Origin: Candidatus Buchananbacteria bacterium
GTDB taxonomy: Bacteria; Patescibacteriota; Patescibacteriia; CAIXNZ01
DNA: 47,154 nt
Assembly: GCA_014729025.1 (NCBI GenBank)
Contig: WJKP01000018.1
Span: 1 to 47,154 of the forward strand
Direction of reading: 5' to 3'
Below the pieces are notes generated by a model, which saw only the letters and a list, made by a program, of their open reading frames with translations, was not told the DNA's origin and ran no database searches. Shown here in pieces: positions 1-7,615 of this stretch. Each line of letters begins with the position of its first letter. Within the stretch, counting starts at the first letter, position 1. Position numbers and translations under genes: made by a program.

Positions 1-2
1 CT

Positions 3-356
3 ACTCCTGCTTTAGCAGCTAGTCCTTCCCCCTCTCCGTCTCCATCGCCTTCTCCTTCTCCCACGGGCACACCTTCCGGTGGCACTGTCAACCTGGCTGA
101 TGTCAGCCCGGTTGGTGAAACCGATGTACCCACTATTATTGGTAATGTAATTAAAGCGGTTTTGGGTATAATCGGCGCAGTTGCTTTATTTATGTTTGTC
201 TATGGCGGTATTTTACTTTTAAGTTCCGGGGGCAGGCAGGATCAAATCAAAAAAGGCAAAGACGTACTGATCTGGGCTATTATTGGTATTGCCGTGATAC
301 TGGCAAGTTATGCCTTGGTCTCTTTTGTTATTTCCGGCTTAACTGCTGGCGCTTAA
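3..356 (+). CDS. T4SS-type pilin-like protein (5' truncated by the window edge)
   Basis: The reading frame is open from the first bases, so the start lies upstream. The visible 117 residues begin with a Ser-Pro repeat linker (about seven SP units) followed by a pilin-like core. The core is a hydrophobic helix (VIKAVLGIIGAVALFMFVYG), a short basic loop (GGRQDQIKKGKD) and a second hydrophobic helix ending close to the stop. This two-helix pattern with YGG and a polar KK loop is that of the VirB2/TrbC-like 'T4SS pilin' family common in CPR genomes. The architecture (linker, then core) matches the next gene. Membrane location is inferred; the role (surface filament or secretion-channel subunit) is a family-level inference. 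Confidence 0.75.
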   Translation, partial: TPALAASPSPSPSPSPSPSPTGTPSGGTVNLADVSPVGETDVPTIIGNVIKAVLGIIGAVALFMFVYGGILLLSSGGRQDQIKKGKDVLIWAIIGIAVILASYALVSFVISGLTAGA

Positions 357-382
357 TTAAGTTTAATAATTTACATTTTATT

Positions 383-925
383 ATGAAAAAAATTATTATA
401 ATCAGTTTATTGCTTTTATTAACCAGCTTAGTTTTTATAGTATCTCCTACCCAAGCTCAAACAGAATGTAAAAGTGACGCAACAGCTCAAAGAATTTGCC
501 AACCCAAAGGCAACTGCGTCTCCCCCTGGAAAGATATTGGGCAATTAAATTGTTCCGATCCTCATCTCACCATGACTTGCTGTGAACGTGCTCTAAGTAC
601 TAGCCCCTCTCCCAGCCCATCCCCAGGCAGTGGTGGCGGGACCAGTGTTTCTTTTGGCGGTTTAAGTCCGGTTGGTCAAGATACTTCTATACCGCAAATT
701 ATCGGCAGTGTTGTCAAGGCTGTTTTAAGCGTAGTCGGTGCTTTGGCTTTATTTATGGTTGTTTATGGCGGTATTATCTTATTAAGTTCAGCCGGCAAAC
801 AAGACCAGATCAAAAAAGGCAAAGACGTATTAATCTGGGCAACAATCGGGGTAGCTGTGGTTCTGGGCAGTTATGTTTTGGTTGATTTTATTATTACTGG
901 CATTGAAGGCGGGGGGGGGCAATAA
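383..925 (+). CDS. Pilin-like protein with N-terminal Cys-rich module; C-terminal tail possibly frameshifted off
   Basis: 180 residues. A signal peptide (MKKIIIISLLLLLTSLVF...AQ) is followed by a Cys-rich module with seven Cys (roughly residues 29-68, ending in TCCER), a Ser-Pro linker, and the two-helix pilin core with YGGIILLSSAGKQDQIKKGKD. The frame ends GGGGQ-stop right after a run of nine G (911-919). With one G fewer the frame would continue into 1148 and add a second Cys-rich module (see the entry at 921-1148). No SD is visible before the ATG. It is the second gene of a tandem pilin-like array. The core assignment is firm; whether the tail is really off is open. Confidence 0.8.
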   Translation: MKKIIIISLLLLLTSLVFIVSPTQAQTECKSDATAQRICQPKGNCVSPWKDIGQLNCSDPHLTMTCCERALSTSPSPSPSPGSGGGTSVSFGGLSPVGQDTSIPQIIGSVVKAVLSVVGALALFMVVYGGIILLSSAGKQDQIKKGKDVLIWATIGVAVVLGSYVLVDFIITGIEGGGGQ

Positions 926-1148
926 TGGAGGCAGCGCAACTACAACGTCTGAGACAAGATGTGAAGATTCTGGAACAGGCGATGAACTTTGGGCTTGCAT
1001 GAACTTAATGGAATATAGTGTTGGAACTACATGTTTAAAAACAGATTCAGTTTTAGAATGTGCCAATAAGCTCGGATTTACAAACTGCAAAACAGGCCTA
1101 TGCCCGGGAGATAAATGGAATATTTGCTGTGAATGGGAAATCCCTTAG
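921..1148 (+). pseudogene. Detached Cys-rich C-terminal module of the preceding pilin-like gene (frameshift at G9 tract)
   Basis: This frame is not preceded by a credible start: the only upstream ATG lies inside the pilin core in the wrong frame. It encodes a Gly/Ser/Thr linker, then a Cys-rich domain with seven Cys ending in WNICCEWEIP. The ending resembles the QICCQ end of the tail on the pilin-like protein at 2206-2820. Reading 383 onward with eight (or eleven) Gs instead of nine gives one protein of about 254 residues. It may therefore be a phase-variable tail, a programmed frameshift product, a true mutation, or a base-count error in the assembly. Confidence 0.65.
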
Positions 1149-1232
1149 ACAAAAACTTGGTCTATATTAAATTGATTATTTTTAAATAGATACCTGCTTG
1201 TAATGCCAGATAAAAAAATATTAACAGTTTAT

Positions 1233-1261
1233 TTGGTTAATTTTTTAAAATATTGTATAAT
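1233..1261 (+). promoter_or_regulatory. Promoter for the third pilin-like gene
   Basis: TTGGTT (1233-1238), 17-base spacer, TATAAT (1256-1261), in the 213-base gap before the gene at 1362. The predicted leader is about 90 nt and carries a hairpin at 1315-1343 (arms AAATGCTTGAT / ATTAAGCATTT, 11 pairs including one G-U) just ahead of AGAAAGG, the nearest SD-like sequence. The hairpin could modulate initiation. Confidence 0.55.
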
Positions 1262-1361
1262 ATAGTTAGTTTGTAATTTTACAATAAAAATAATTTAATA
1301 AAATAATTTAAATCAAATGCTTGATTTTTTTAGATTAAGCATTTAAGAAAGGTCTAAAAAA

Positions 1362-1742
1362 ATGAAAAAAGGTTTAATCTTTGTTTATCTTTTAACAATC
1401 TTTAGCCTTGTAGTTGCACCGCAATTAGCCCTTGCTGCTGTTGGGACACCGCCTAACGTAGGTTTAAACACAATTGCAGATGTAATTCAATTAGGTACCC
1501 AGGATATCCGTGTAACTGTTGCCCGAATTATTAATGTTGCTATGGGCCTTTTAGGTATAGTAGCAGTTGTTATTATCCTGTTAGGCGGCTTTAAATGGAT
1601 GACAGCCGGCGGTAATGATGAAAATGTCAAACAAGCTAAAAAGTTGATTGTTTCCGGTATTATTGGCTTGGTTATTATCTTAACAGCTTATGCTATTGCT
1701 CAATTTGTACTTAACTCTTTACTAGAAGCAACTGCTGAATAA
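1362..1742 (+). CDS. T4SS-type pilin-like protein (compact form)
   Basis: 126 residues. A signal peptide ends at about LALA-A (residues 24-26), then a short polar segment and the most canonical core of the array: a hydrophobic helix with VAVVIILLGGFKWMTAGGN, the basic loop DENVKQAKKL, and a second helix (VSGIIGLVIILTAYAIAQFVL). This closely resembles what is annotated as 'pilin' in many CPR genomes. It is the only array member with its own clear promoter and a perfect hairpin terminator directly after it, so it may be expressed as a separate, major transcript. It lacks any Cys-rich module. Confidence 0.85.
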   Translation: MKKGLIFVYLLTIFSLVVAPQLALAAVGTPPNVGLNTIADVIQLGTQDIRVTVARIINVAMGLLGIVAVVIILLGGFKWMTAGGNDENVKQAKKLIVSGIIGLVIILTAYAIAQFVLNSLLEATAE

Positions 1743-1755
1743 ACTGGCTAATCTT

Positions 1756-1793
1756 TTTTAAGGGTAGGATTAATTTCCTACCCTTAAAAGTTT
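1756..1793 (+). terminator. Hairpin terminator after the third pilin-like gene
   Basis: A 14-bp perfect stem (TTTTAAGGGTAGGA 1756-1769 / TCCTACCCTTAAAA 1776-1789) with loop TTAATT. The run of T after it is weak, so partial read-through into the rest of the array is likely. Confidence 0.7.
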
Positions 1794-1806
1794 AAATTAA
1801 AAAATT

Positions 1807-2187
1807 ATGAAACTAAAATATAAAAATCTAAATAAATTAAGTTTTTTTGCCTTACTGGCAAACCTGTTTATTGTTCAGCATGCTTTAGCGGGTGATTATG
1901 GTTTAGGTACAGCCGCCCAAAAAGCAGGATTACCAGGCCAGGGAGAAGAAGGCGGTGCCGGCATTGCTACTTTTTTAGGCAGTTTTGCCGGGGCAGCTTT
2001 AGCTTTAAGCGGTTCAATTTTCTTATTCTTAATTATTTACGGCGGTATTTATATCATGACTGCAGCCGGGAATCAAGAAAAAGTCAAAAAAGGCAAAGAT
2101 GTTATTATCTGGGCAATTATCGGGGCTGTAATTTTGGGCAGTGCTTATGCCATCACCAGTATTGTTTTTGGTGTTTTTGGCCAATAA
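1807..2187 (+). CDS. T4SS-type pilin-like protein
   Basis: 126 residues with an N-terminal signal segment ending near QHALA-G, a Gly-rich stretch, and the two-helix core (GGIYIMTAAGNQEKVKKGKD, then VIIWAIIGAVILGSAYAI). The loop KKGKDVIIWA is nearly identical to that of the first two genes, while the MTAAGN motif matches the third, so this paralogue is intermediate. It sits 19 bases before the next pilin-like gene. No SD precedes the ATG. Confidence 0.82.
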   Translation: MKLKYKNLNKLSFFALLANLFIVQHALAGDYGLGTAAQKAGLPGQGEEGGAGIATFLGSFAGAALALSGSIFLFLIIYGGIYIMTAAGNQEKVKKGKDVIIWAIIGAVILGSAYAITSIVFGVFGQ

Positions 2188-2205
2188 AAAGTATAATTTA
2201 CTTAC

Positions 2206-2820
2206 ATGAAAAAAACTTTTTTAATTTTATTAATTTTAATTATCGGGCTTTTTCTTGTTTTTAATTCGGCTCTGGCTTTTCAATTTGGCGACATACAAGG
2301 CTTTTACAGCCAGACCGCTTCTAAAACAGGTTTAAGCCAAACAGATCCAGGCCAAATTGTGGCTGAAGTTATTCAAGCAGCCTTAACACTCGTTGGCGCT
2401 CTTTTGGTTATCTTGATGGTCTATGGCGGTATTACCTGGATGACAGCTGGCGGGAACGAAGAAAAAGTCGGCAAAGCCAAAAAAACTATAATTTATTCAA
2501 TCATCGGAGTTTTGGTAATCATTGGTTCTTATTCTATTACTTTTTTTATAAGTTCAACTATTGAAGATGTAGAACAAGAAGGTGAAACCGCCAGTCCTGG
2601 TGCGACTGGTCAAGGCTGTGCTGATTTAGGTGGTGTTTGCGAGACACTTTATTCTTGTTCACAAAAAAATGGCAATATCTTAAATGTTTGCGCTGGTGGC
2701 GAACTTGACGGAGTTACATGTACTTATGACGGTGACTGTCCTGGCGGTAATTGTAATGATTTTGGCTGTACCGGTCAAATTTGCTGCCAAGTACCTGATA
2801 AACCTGATGAAACAGAATAA
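2206..2820 (+). CDS. Pilin-like protein with C-terminal Cys-rich module
   Basis: 204 residues. A signal peptide (ends near ALA-F) is followed by the pilin core (VYGGITWMTAGGNEEKVGKAKK plus a second helix), a Ser/Pro/Gly/Thr linker at about residue 128, and a C-terminal module with ten Cys (about residues 138-198) containing GCADLGGVC, CTYDGDCPGGNC and ending QICCQ. The module is probably extracellular and disulfide-bonded. Its end resembles the detached tail after the 383 gene, which supports that tail being real. The gene lies within a tight run of pilin-like genes (gaps of 19 and 38 bases). Confidence 0.82.
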   Translation: MKKTFLILLILIIGLFLVFNSALAFQFGDIQGFYSQTASKTGLSQTDPGQIVAEVIQAALTLVGALLVILMVYGGITWMTAGGNEEKVGKAKKTIIYSIIGVLVIIGSYSITFFISSTIEDVEQEGETASPGATGQGCADLGGVCETLYSCSQKNGNILNVCAGGELDGVTCTYDGDCPGGNCNDFGCTGQICCQVPDKPDETE

Positions 2821-2858
2821 TTATTCAAAAAAATCAATTAAATTTTTATATTCTTTCT

Positions 2859-3251
2859 ATGAGAAAAATTTTAATCAGCTTAATTGGTATAACTTTATTA
2901 ATCAGTTTAAGTTTAACTTTCGCCAATCATTTTATTATGGCTGAGGATCTTGATATTGGTGATGCCGGTAATCTAGCCGGCCGGACTGCTGATGAAGCCG
3001 GGGTCCAAAAAACTCCTGACCTGACTCTTTTAGCCAGTGCTGTGGTCAGAACCTTATTAGGTTTAATCGGGATCGTCTTTTTTATATTGATCATTTATGG
3101 CGGTTATTCTTGGATGACAGCCGGTGGAAATGATGATAAAATTTTAAAAGCTAAAAAACTGATTATTCGAGCTGTTATCGGCCTAGCTATTGTAGCCAGT
3201 GCTTATTCAATTGCTTATTTTGTTACTCAAGCAATTGAACAAACACCTTAA
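2859..3251 (+). CDS. T4SS-type pilin-like protein
   Basis: 130 residues. There is a signal/transmembrane N-terminus, a short mature N-part (EDLDIGDAGNLAGRTADEAG), then the core: a hydrophobic helix with YGGYSWMTAGGNDDKILKAKK and a second helix ending QAIEQTP. It has no Cys-rich module, so it is a compact form like the genes at 1362 and 1807. It is followed after 13 bases by the next paralogue, with no terminator, implying co-transcription. Confidence 0.82.
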   Translation: MRKILISLIGITLLISLSLTFANHFIMAEDLDIGDAGNLAGRTADEAGVQKTPDLTLLASAVVRTLLGLIGIVFFILIIYGGYSWMTAGGNDDKILKAKKLIIRAVIGLAIVASAYSIAYFVTQAIEQTP

Positions 3252-3264
3252 TTACTTTTTTTTT

Positions 3265-3825
3265 ATGAAAAATTTTCTTACTCTATTAATCCTTGCTATT
3301 CTTGTTTTATTTGGTTTTTGTTTTGCTTTAGAAGTTGATGCCACCAGCAGTTTTCAGCAAGGCCTGGAAAATACTGGCCGTCAAGTTGAAGGTCTGGCTC
3401 AAGATCCGCCTGAAGTAATCGCTGCCAACGTAGTCAGAGCTCTTTTAACTTTAGTCGGAGTTATTTTTGTTGCTTTATTAATTTACGGCGGATTTCTTTA
3501 CATGACTTCAAGGGGCGAAGACGAAAAAATAAAAAAAAGCAAAAAAACCTTAGTTGCAGCAGTAATCGGTATAATAATTATTATGACTGGTTATTCTATT
3601 ACTTTTTTTGTAACCAGTACTCTAGAATCACCAGGACAAGTAACTCCTTCTTATAACGAAGATTGTGAAAATTCAGGCTCGCTTAATTATTATTCCATTA
3701 ATTGTTGTGAATATCGTTTTCGAGTTTATGGCAGTGTTAGTAATTCCTGTTGTTCACAAACTACTTTTTGCAATGCTCATGAATCTAAATGTATACAAGA
3801 AGGCGGTGTCTCAAATTGCCCCTAA
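3265..3825 (+). CDS. Pilin-like protein with C-terminal Cys-rich tail
   Basis: The frame is open from 3199, but the start is placed at the ATG at 3265. That removes 22 residues overlapping the previous gene and leaves a proper signal peptide (MKNFLTLLILAILVLFGFCFA). The 186-residue product has the core (IYGGFLYMTSRGEDEKIKKSKK plus second helix) and a tail of about 55 residues with nine Cys, including NCCEYRF and SCCSQ. The tail differs from the other Cys modules in spacing, so the modules have diverged or been replaced independently. Confidence 0.8.
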   Translation: MKNFLTLLILAILVLFGFCFALEVDATSSFQQGLENTGRQVEGLAQDPPEVIAANVVRALLTLVGVIFVALLIYGGFLYMTSRGEDEKIKKSKKTLVAAVIGIIIIMTGYSITFFVTSTLESPGQVTPSYNEDCENSGSLNYYSINCCEYRFRVYGSVSNSCCSQTTFCNAHESKCIQEGGVSNCP

Positions 3826-3839
3826 TTATTTTAAATATT

Positions 3840-4283
3840 ATGAAAATCAAAAAAATAATTACGATTTTATTAATAATTTCTACAGGTATTTTTCTGCTAA
3901 CAGGTCTGGTTGCAGCACAATCCCCTGATCCGGCAGAAGGTATTAGCGGCGGAGTTCAATCATTTGGCGACATGGTTTATGGTGGCGAACCCAAACCACC
4001 GGCTCAATTAGCTGCTTTAATAATCAAATCGGCTTTAACTTTATTAGGTATTTTATTTGTCGCTCTTTTGATTTACGGCGGTTATTTATACATGACAGCC
4101 CAAGGCAAAGAAGATCAGATCAAAAAAGCCAAACAAACCATTATCGCGGCAACTATTGGCGTAGCCATTATTGTTATGTCTTATGCTATTGCCAGCTTTA
4201 TTTTAAATGCTGTAATTGAAAGTTCAGGTCCTGGTTATACTGGTTCGGATGGTGATACCGGCCAAACCGGTGGCGGTGGTTAA
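3840..4283 (+). CDS. T4SS-type pilin-like protein (last of the array)
   Basis: The open frame begins at 3789, but the ATG at 3840 gives a normal signal peptide (MKIKKIITILLIISTGIFLL) and avoids overlap with the previous gene. 147 residues: signal, short mature segment, core (IYGGYLYMTAQGKEDQIKKAKQ, second helix) and a short Gly/Ser/Thr/Asp-rich end (GYTGSDGDTGQTGGGG) that resembles a linker without a module attached. The stop is followed by a strong hairpin shared with the convergent lipoprotein gene. Confidence 0.82.
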   Translation: MKIKKIITILLIISTGIFLLTGLVAAQSPDPAEGISGGVQSFGDMVYGGEPKPPAQLAALIIKSALTLLGILFVALLIYGGYLYMTAQGKEDQIKKAKQTIIAATIGVAIIVMSYAIASFILNAVIESSGPGYTGSDGDTGQTGGGG

Positions 4284-4299
4284 AAAAACAAATTTAAAT

Positions 4300-4338
4300 A
4301 AAAAAAGAGGGGCGGTTCTTACTAGAACCGCCCCTTTG
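4300..4338 (-). terminator. Bidirectional terminator between the pilin array and the lipoprotein gene
   Basis: A 12-bp GC-rich perfect stem (AGGGGCGGTTCT 4308-4319 / AGAACCGCCCCT 4324-4335) with a 4-base loop. On the minus strand it is followed by CTTTTTT, so it is a strong terminator for the lipoprotein gene; on the plus strand the T-run is short. Confidence 0.8.
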
Positions 4339-4349
4339 CTTAAAAGGAG

Positions 4350-4886
4350 TTATGGCTTGTACCAATAGACAAAATCCACGTCCTGGTTAGCCAGCCGGGA
4401 ATGCCGATCAGCTCCTTTACGATTAATAATCGCGTCGGCCGAAGCGATCAGCAAAATATTTTTCCGATGAACTTGTCGTTCAACAGAATAATCGTATTTA
4501 CCAGGACTAAGATTAAGCCTGGCAAAGCTTTTAGCCGGGATAACAACAGAATACTTTTCTTTGCTTGGCAAAGGCCCGACAAAAGTGACCTTGATATCAA
4601 ACTCGGCATAATTCTCAAAAATACCGGATTGATCACCGTCACTGCCATCTCCGATGTAGGTAAATCCCGGCGTAACAACCGTGGCCTGAGAATTTTCCTC
4701 AATAACTTTAGCCACTCGCGGACCAAGAACATAATCGTTCTCGTCATCTATGGCTTCGGCCGCCACGGCTCTATCATAAGTCCTGACCGAAACATCACCG
4801 TTACCGCTTCTCTTGATCTTAGTTGAACAGGCCAGATTGCCGATAACCAAAACGCTGAGCAAAACCATAATCCAGACCTTTTTCAT
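4350..4886 (-). CDS. Secreted lipoprotein of unknown function
   Basis: 178 residues. The N-terminus is a lipoprotein signal (MKKVWIMVLLSVLVIG, then NLAC with Cys-20 as the lipidation site). The mature part is soluble and mixed alpha/beta by appearance, with no recognised domain; it ends FVYWYKP. It has a strong SD (AAAGGAGG) 7 bases before the ATG and a good promoter upstream, unlike the neighbouring pilin and membrane genes. Its base composition is visibly GC-richer than theirs, so it may be an acquired gene. Anchoring to the outer face of the cytoplasmic membrane is inferred from the lipobox. Confidence 0.75.
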   Translation of the reverse strand: MKKVWIMVLLSVLVIGNLACSTKIKRSGNGDVSVRTYDRAVAAEAIDDENDYVLGPRVAKVIEENSQATVVTPGFTYIGDGSDGDQSGIFENYAEFDIKVTFVGPLPSKEKYSVVIPAKSFARLNLSPGKYDYSVERQVHRKNILLIASADAIINRKGADRHSRLANQDVDFVYWYKP

Positions 4887-4953
4887 TTTGTTCCTCCTTT
4901 ACTCCTATTTTTCAGGAGTTAATGTTTTTTTACAAAAGCCAAATCATTTTATA

Positions 4954-4982
4954 ATAATAGCATATTTTAACAAAAAAGTCAA
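4954..4982 (-). promoter_or_regulatory. Promoter of the lipoprotein gene
   Basis: On the minus strand: TTGACT (4977-4982), 17-base spacer, TATTAT (4954-4959). A small inverted repeat (ACTCCT 4901-4906 / AGGAGT 4914-4919) lies in the leader just upstream of the SD and could compete for it. Confidence 0.65.
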
Positions 4983-5029
4983 CACCGTCTTTATTTTTAT
5001 TTTTTTTTAAGCTACAATTATAATAATTT

Positions 5030-6904
5030 ATGTTAAATTATCTACAAAATTTAACCTGGCCAAAATTAGCTAAAATTACTATAATTTTAGTTATTATTTA
5101 TATAGCCTTAGTGTTTGGCTTTTGCTTATTCAAATACCAGACTTTTAATTATAATGCTTTGGATTTGGCGATTTTTAATCAGGTTTTTTATAATTCTTCA
5201 TTGGGTGATTTATTTGAATTTACAATTCACCCCACTTCTTATTTGGGAGATCATTTTACCCCGATTATTTTATTATTATTACCGTTTTATTCCCTTTTAC
5301 CCCATCCCCTAAGCCTGCTTTTTTTACAAACTTTTTTTATTGCTTTAGCCACTATTCCTTTATTTTTAATTGCTAAAAAGCATTTGTCAAGATTACCAAC
5401 ACTTTTGATTATTGTCCTCTACTTGTTTAATCCGGCAACTTTAAATATGAATTTGTATGAATTCCATTTGCTGGCTTTTCTGCCTTTTTTTATTTTTTGG
5501 ACTTTTTATTTTTATCAAAATAATAATTTTAAAGCTTTTTTAGCTTTAGCCGGTTTAAGCTTATTAATCCGAGAGGACGTGGCTTTTGTTATTTTTATGT
5601 TTGGCCTAGTAGCTGTTTTGGATAAGAAAAAATTTAAATGGATATTAACACCGCTAATTCTTAGCAGCCTTTACTTTTTTACTGCTTTAAAAATTTCAGC
5701 CGACTTTGCCAGCAGTAAAGATTATAAATTTTTAATTTATTATCAATGGCTGGGCAATAATCTTTATGAAATTTTTATTAATTTCTTTTTAAAATTTAAT
5801 TTGGTTTTGGAAAGGGTTATTAATATCCATTTTTTTGAATTAATTTTAGGCTTATTTTTTATATTTTTATTTCTGCCCATTTTCCGGCCTAAATATTTAC
5901 TTTTAAGCTTAGGCATGTTTATGCAGATTATTTTAGCCAGATATTCTGGTGAATCTATTTTACAATCACATTATGCGGCTATTTTTTTAATTACGTTTAG
6001 TTTGGCCGCAATTTTTTCTTTAAAATATTTATTGACAAATCAAAAATTTATTAGTCTTTATAAAAAATACAAAACAGTTATTCTAACGATTTTAATAATC
6101 GGATTAATTTATAACTTTTTAATCTTGGGTCCGCTTATACCATTAATAAAAGCGGTAATAACAACTGATTATCAGCAAGTCACCCTAAAAAAAGAATTTA
6201 TCAAGCAAATACCTGCTCAATCTTCGGTAATAACAACTTATGATTTAATTACGTCTTTATCTTCTAGGCAACAAATTTATTCTTTAAATTATACTTTTTT
6301 AAACCAGCAGCAATATGAGCAAGGCCAATATCAAATTCCCAAAGATACCCAATATTTATTAATTAATTTTAATGACTTTATCAGTTATAAATTTCAATAT
6401 AAGCAACGATACACTAATAATTATTACCAAGGCGATAACACTTTAAGAGCGCTGATAAAAACAAATAATTATCAATTAAAAAAAGCTAAACAAAATTTAG
6501 CTTTATGGCAAAAAAACATAGACTCAAATTTAACTTTATATAAAATTTATGATCAATTGCCTGAAATTAAAAATCAACAAAATCAATCTATTGACCAGCA
6601 AATTGAATTTTTAGGTTATAATTCAAACAATAATCGGATTTCTTTATATTTTAAATCTTTAAAACCAATTTCTAAAAATTATTTTATTGAAATGAATCAA
6701 CAAATTTATCCTTTGGGTTATGGGCTTTATCCGACCAGTGAATGGCGAACCGATCAAATTATTCAGATGAATTTTTATAATCCGGGAAAATTTAACAAAT
6801 TCCAAATTATTGATATTCAGGGGGGCGTGGAACAAAATAATATCTGTTCTATTACTAATATTTTTGATCAAATCCAAGTTTTAGCTGAAATTAGTCTAAA
6901 TTAA
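5030..6904 (+). CDS. DUF2079 family polytopic membrane protein (GT-C-like)
   Basis: 624 residues. The first two-thirds consist of many hydrophobic helices; the last third is a soluble Gln/Asn-rich domain. Family hallmarks of DUF2079 are seen early: LDLAIFNQ, then GDHFTPIILLLLPFYSL, and later a conserved charged REDVAF after the EFH segment. This family has the layout of GT-C glycosyltransferases (luminal acidic motifs between early helices), but no reaction is established. It ends overlapping by 4 bases with the convergent GT2 gene, so both stops share TTAA. The glycosyltransferase neighbours support a role in surface glycan transfer, as inference. Confidence 0.75.
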   Translation: MLNYLQNLTWPKLAKITIILVIIYIALVFGFCLFKYQTFNYNALDLAIFNQVFYNSSLGDLFEFTIHPTSYLGDHFTPIILLLLPFYSLLPHPLSLLFLQTFFIALATIPLFLIAKKHLSRLPTLLIIVLYLFNPATLNMNLYEFHLLAFLPFFIFWTFYFYQNNNFKAFLALAGLSLLIREDVAFVIFMFGLVAVLDKKKFKWILTPLILSSLYFFTALKISADFASSKDYKFLIYYQWLGNNLYEIFINFFLKFNLVLERVINIHFFELILGLFFIFLFLPIFRPKYLLLSLGMFMQIILARYSGESILQSHYAAIFLITFSLAAIFSLKYLLTNQKFISLYKKYKTVILTILIIGLIYNFLILGPLIPLIKAVITTDYQQVTLKKEFIKQIPAQSSVITTYDLITSLSSRQQIYSLNYTFLNQQQYEQGQYQIPKDTQYLLINFNDFISYKFQYKQRYTNNYYQGDNTLRALIKTNNYQLKKAKQNLALWQKNIDSNLTLYKIYDQLPEIKNQQNQSIDQQIEFLGYNSNNNRISLYFKSLKPISKNYFIEMNQQIYPLGYGLYPTSEWRTDQIIQMNFYNPGKFNKFQIIDIQGGVEQNNICSITNIFDQIQVLAEISLN

Positions 6905-7614
6905 TCTTTAAACTTTAAACGTAAAACCTCTTTAAAATATTGCCAAGAAACTTTAAGCAAATTAACTCGGCTTTTATTTCCCTTAGTTCTGGGTTCGTGC
7001 CATTTAACTGGCACTTCCTTTATTTTATAGTTGTTTTTTTCCGCTAAATATACCATTTCAGTATCAAAAAACCAGGTATTATTTTTAATTTGGGGAATAA
7101 TCTCTTTTACAATTCTGGGGGTAACGGCTTTAAATCCACAAGGGAAATCTTTTATCTTTGTGCCTAAAAATATTTTTAAAAATAAGCGATAAACTAAAGA
7201 AAATAAACGACGTAAAACAGTTCTTTTAACTTTTGCTTCTTTTAAATATCTTGAACCAATCGCCATATCAGCACCGTTTTTAATTTCTTGAATTAAGCCA
7301 TTTGTGGCGCTTAAATCAGTGGCCAGATCAGCATCCATAAAAATAAAAACATCAAAACTATCAATATACTTTTGCCACGCTGCTTTTATAGCCAAACCCT
7401 TGCCTTTTTGTTTAATAAAAAAATAATAAATATTTTTATTTTGCTCTACCAATTTCTGTATCTGTTCTGCTGTACGATCAGTTGAATTATTATCAGCCAC
7501 AACTATTAAATATTCGTCAACCAAATTATCCGCTAAATAAGTATTTAGCTGTAAAAGATTTTCTTTTATAATCTTTTCTTCATTATAAACCGGCAAAACA
7601 AATAAAATCCTCAT
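6901..7614 (-). CDS. Family 2 glycosyltransferase, polyprenyl-phosphate sugar transferase type
   Basis: 237 residues. It starts MRILFVLPVYNEEKIIKENL, the typical GT2 nucleotide-sugar binding start. It contains DNNSTDRTA and the metal-binding FMDADLATD, then GADMAIGSRYL and FPCGFKAVTPR, the pattern of dolichyl/undecaprenyl-phosphate mannosyl- or glucosyltransferases. There is no C-terminal membrane domain, so it is the short soluble form. It lies one base after the GT-C protein gene on the same strand. The pair fits a scheme where this enzyme makes the lipid-linked sugar donor and the GT-C protein uses it (inference). Confidence 0.85.
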   Translation of the reverse strand: MRILFVLPVYNEEKIIKENLLQLNTYLADNLVDEYLIVVADNNSTDRTAEQIQKLVEQNKNIYYFFIKQKGKGLAIKAAWQKYIDSFDVFIFMDADLATDLSATNGLIQEIKNGADMAIGSRYLKEAKVKRTVLRRLFSLVYRLFLKIFLGTKIKDFPCGFKAVTPRIVKEIIPQIKNNTWFFDTEMVYLAEKNNYKIKEVPVKWHEPRTKGNKSRVNLLKVSWQYFKEVLRLKFKD

Positions 7615-7615
7615 A

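Noticed and set aside
873-1148. A separate protein starting at 873
   Set aside because: Its start lies within the pilin core in another frame without an SD; the Cys-rich part is better read as a frameshifted tail.
2684-2944. ORF overlapping two pilin-like genes
   Set aside because: Out-of-frame shadow of the 2206 and 2859 genes; likewise 3665-3928.
4401-4826. Plus-strand ORF opposite the lipoprotein gene
   Set aside because: The minus-strand gene has lipobox, SD, promoter and terminator; the plus ORF has none.
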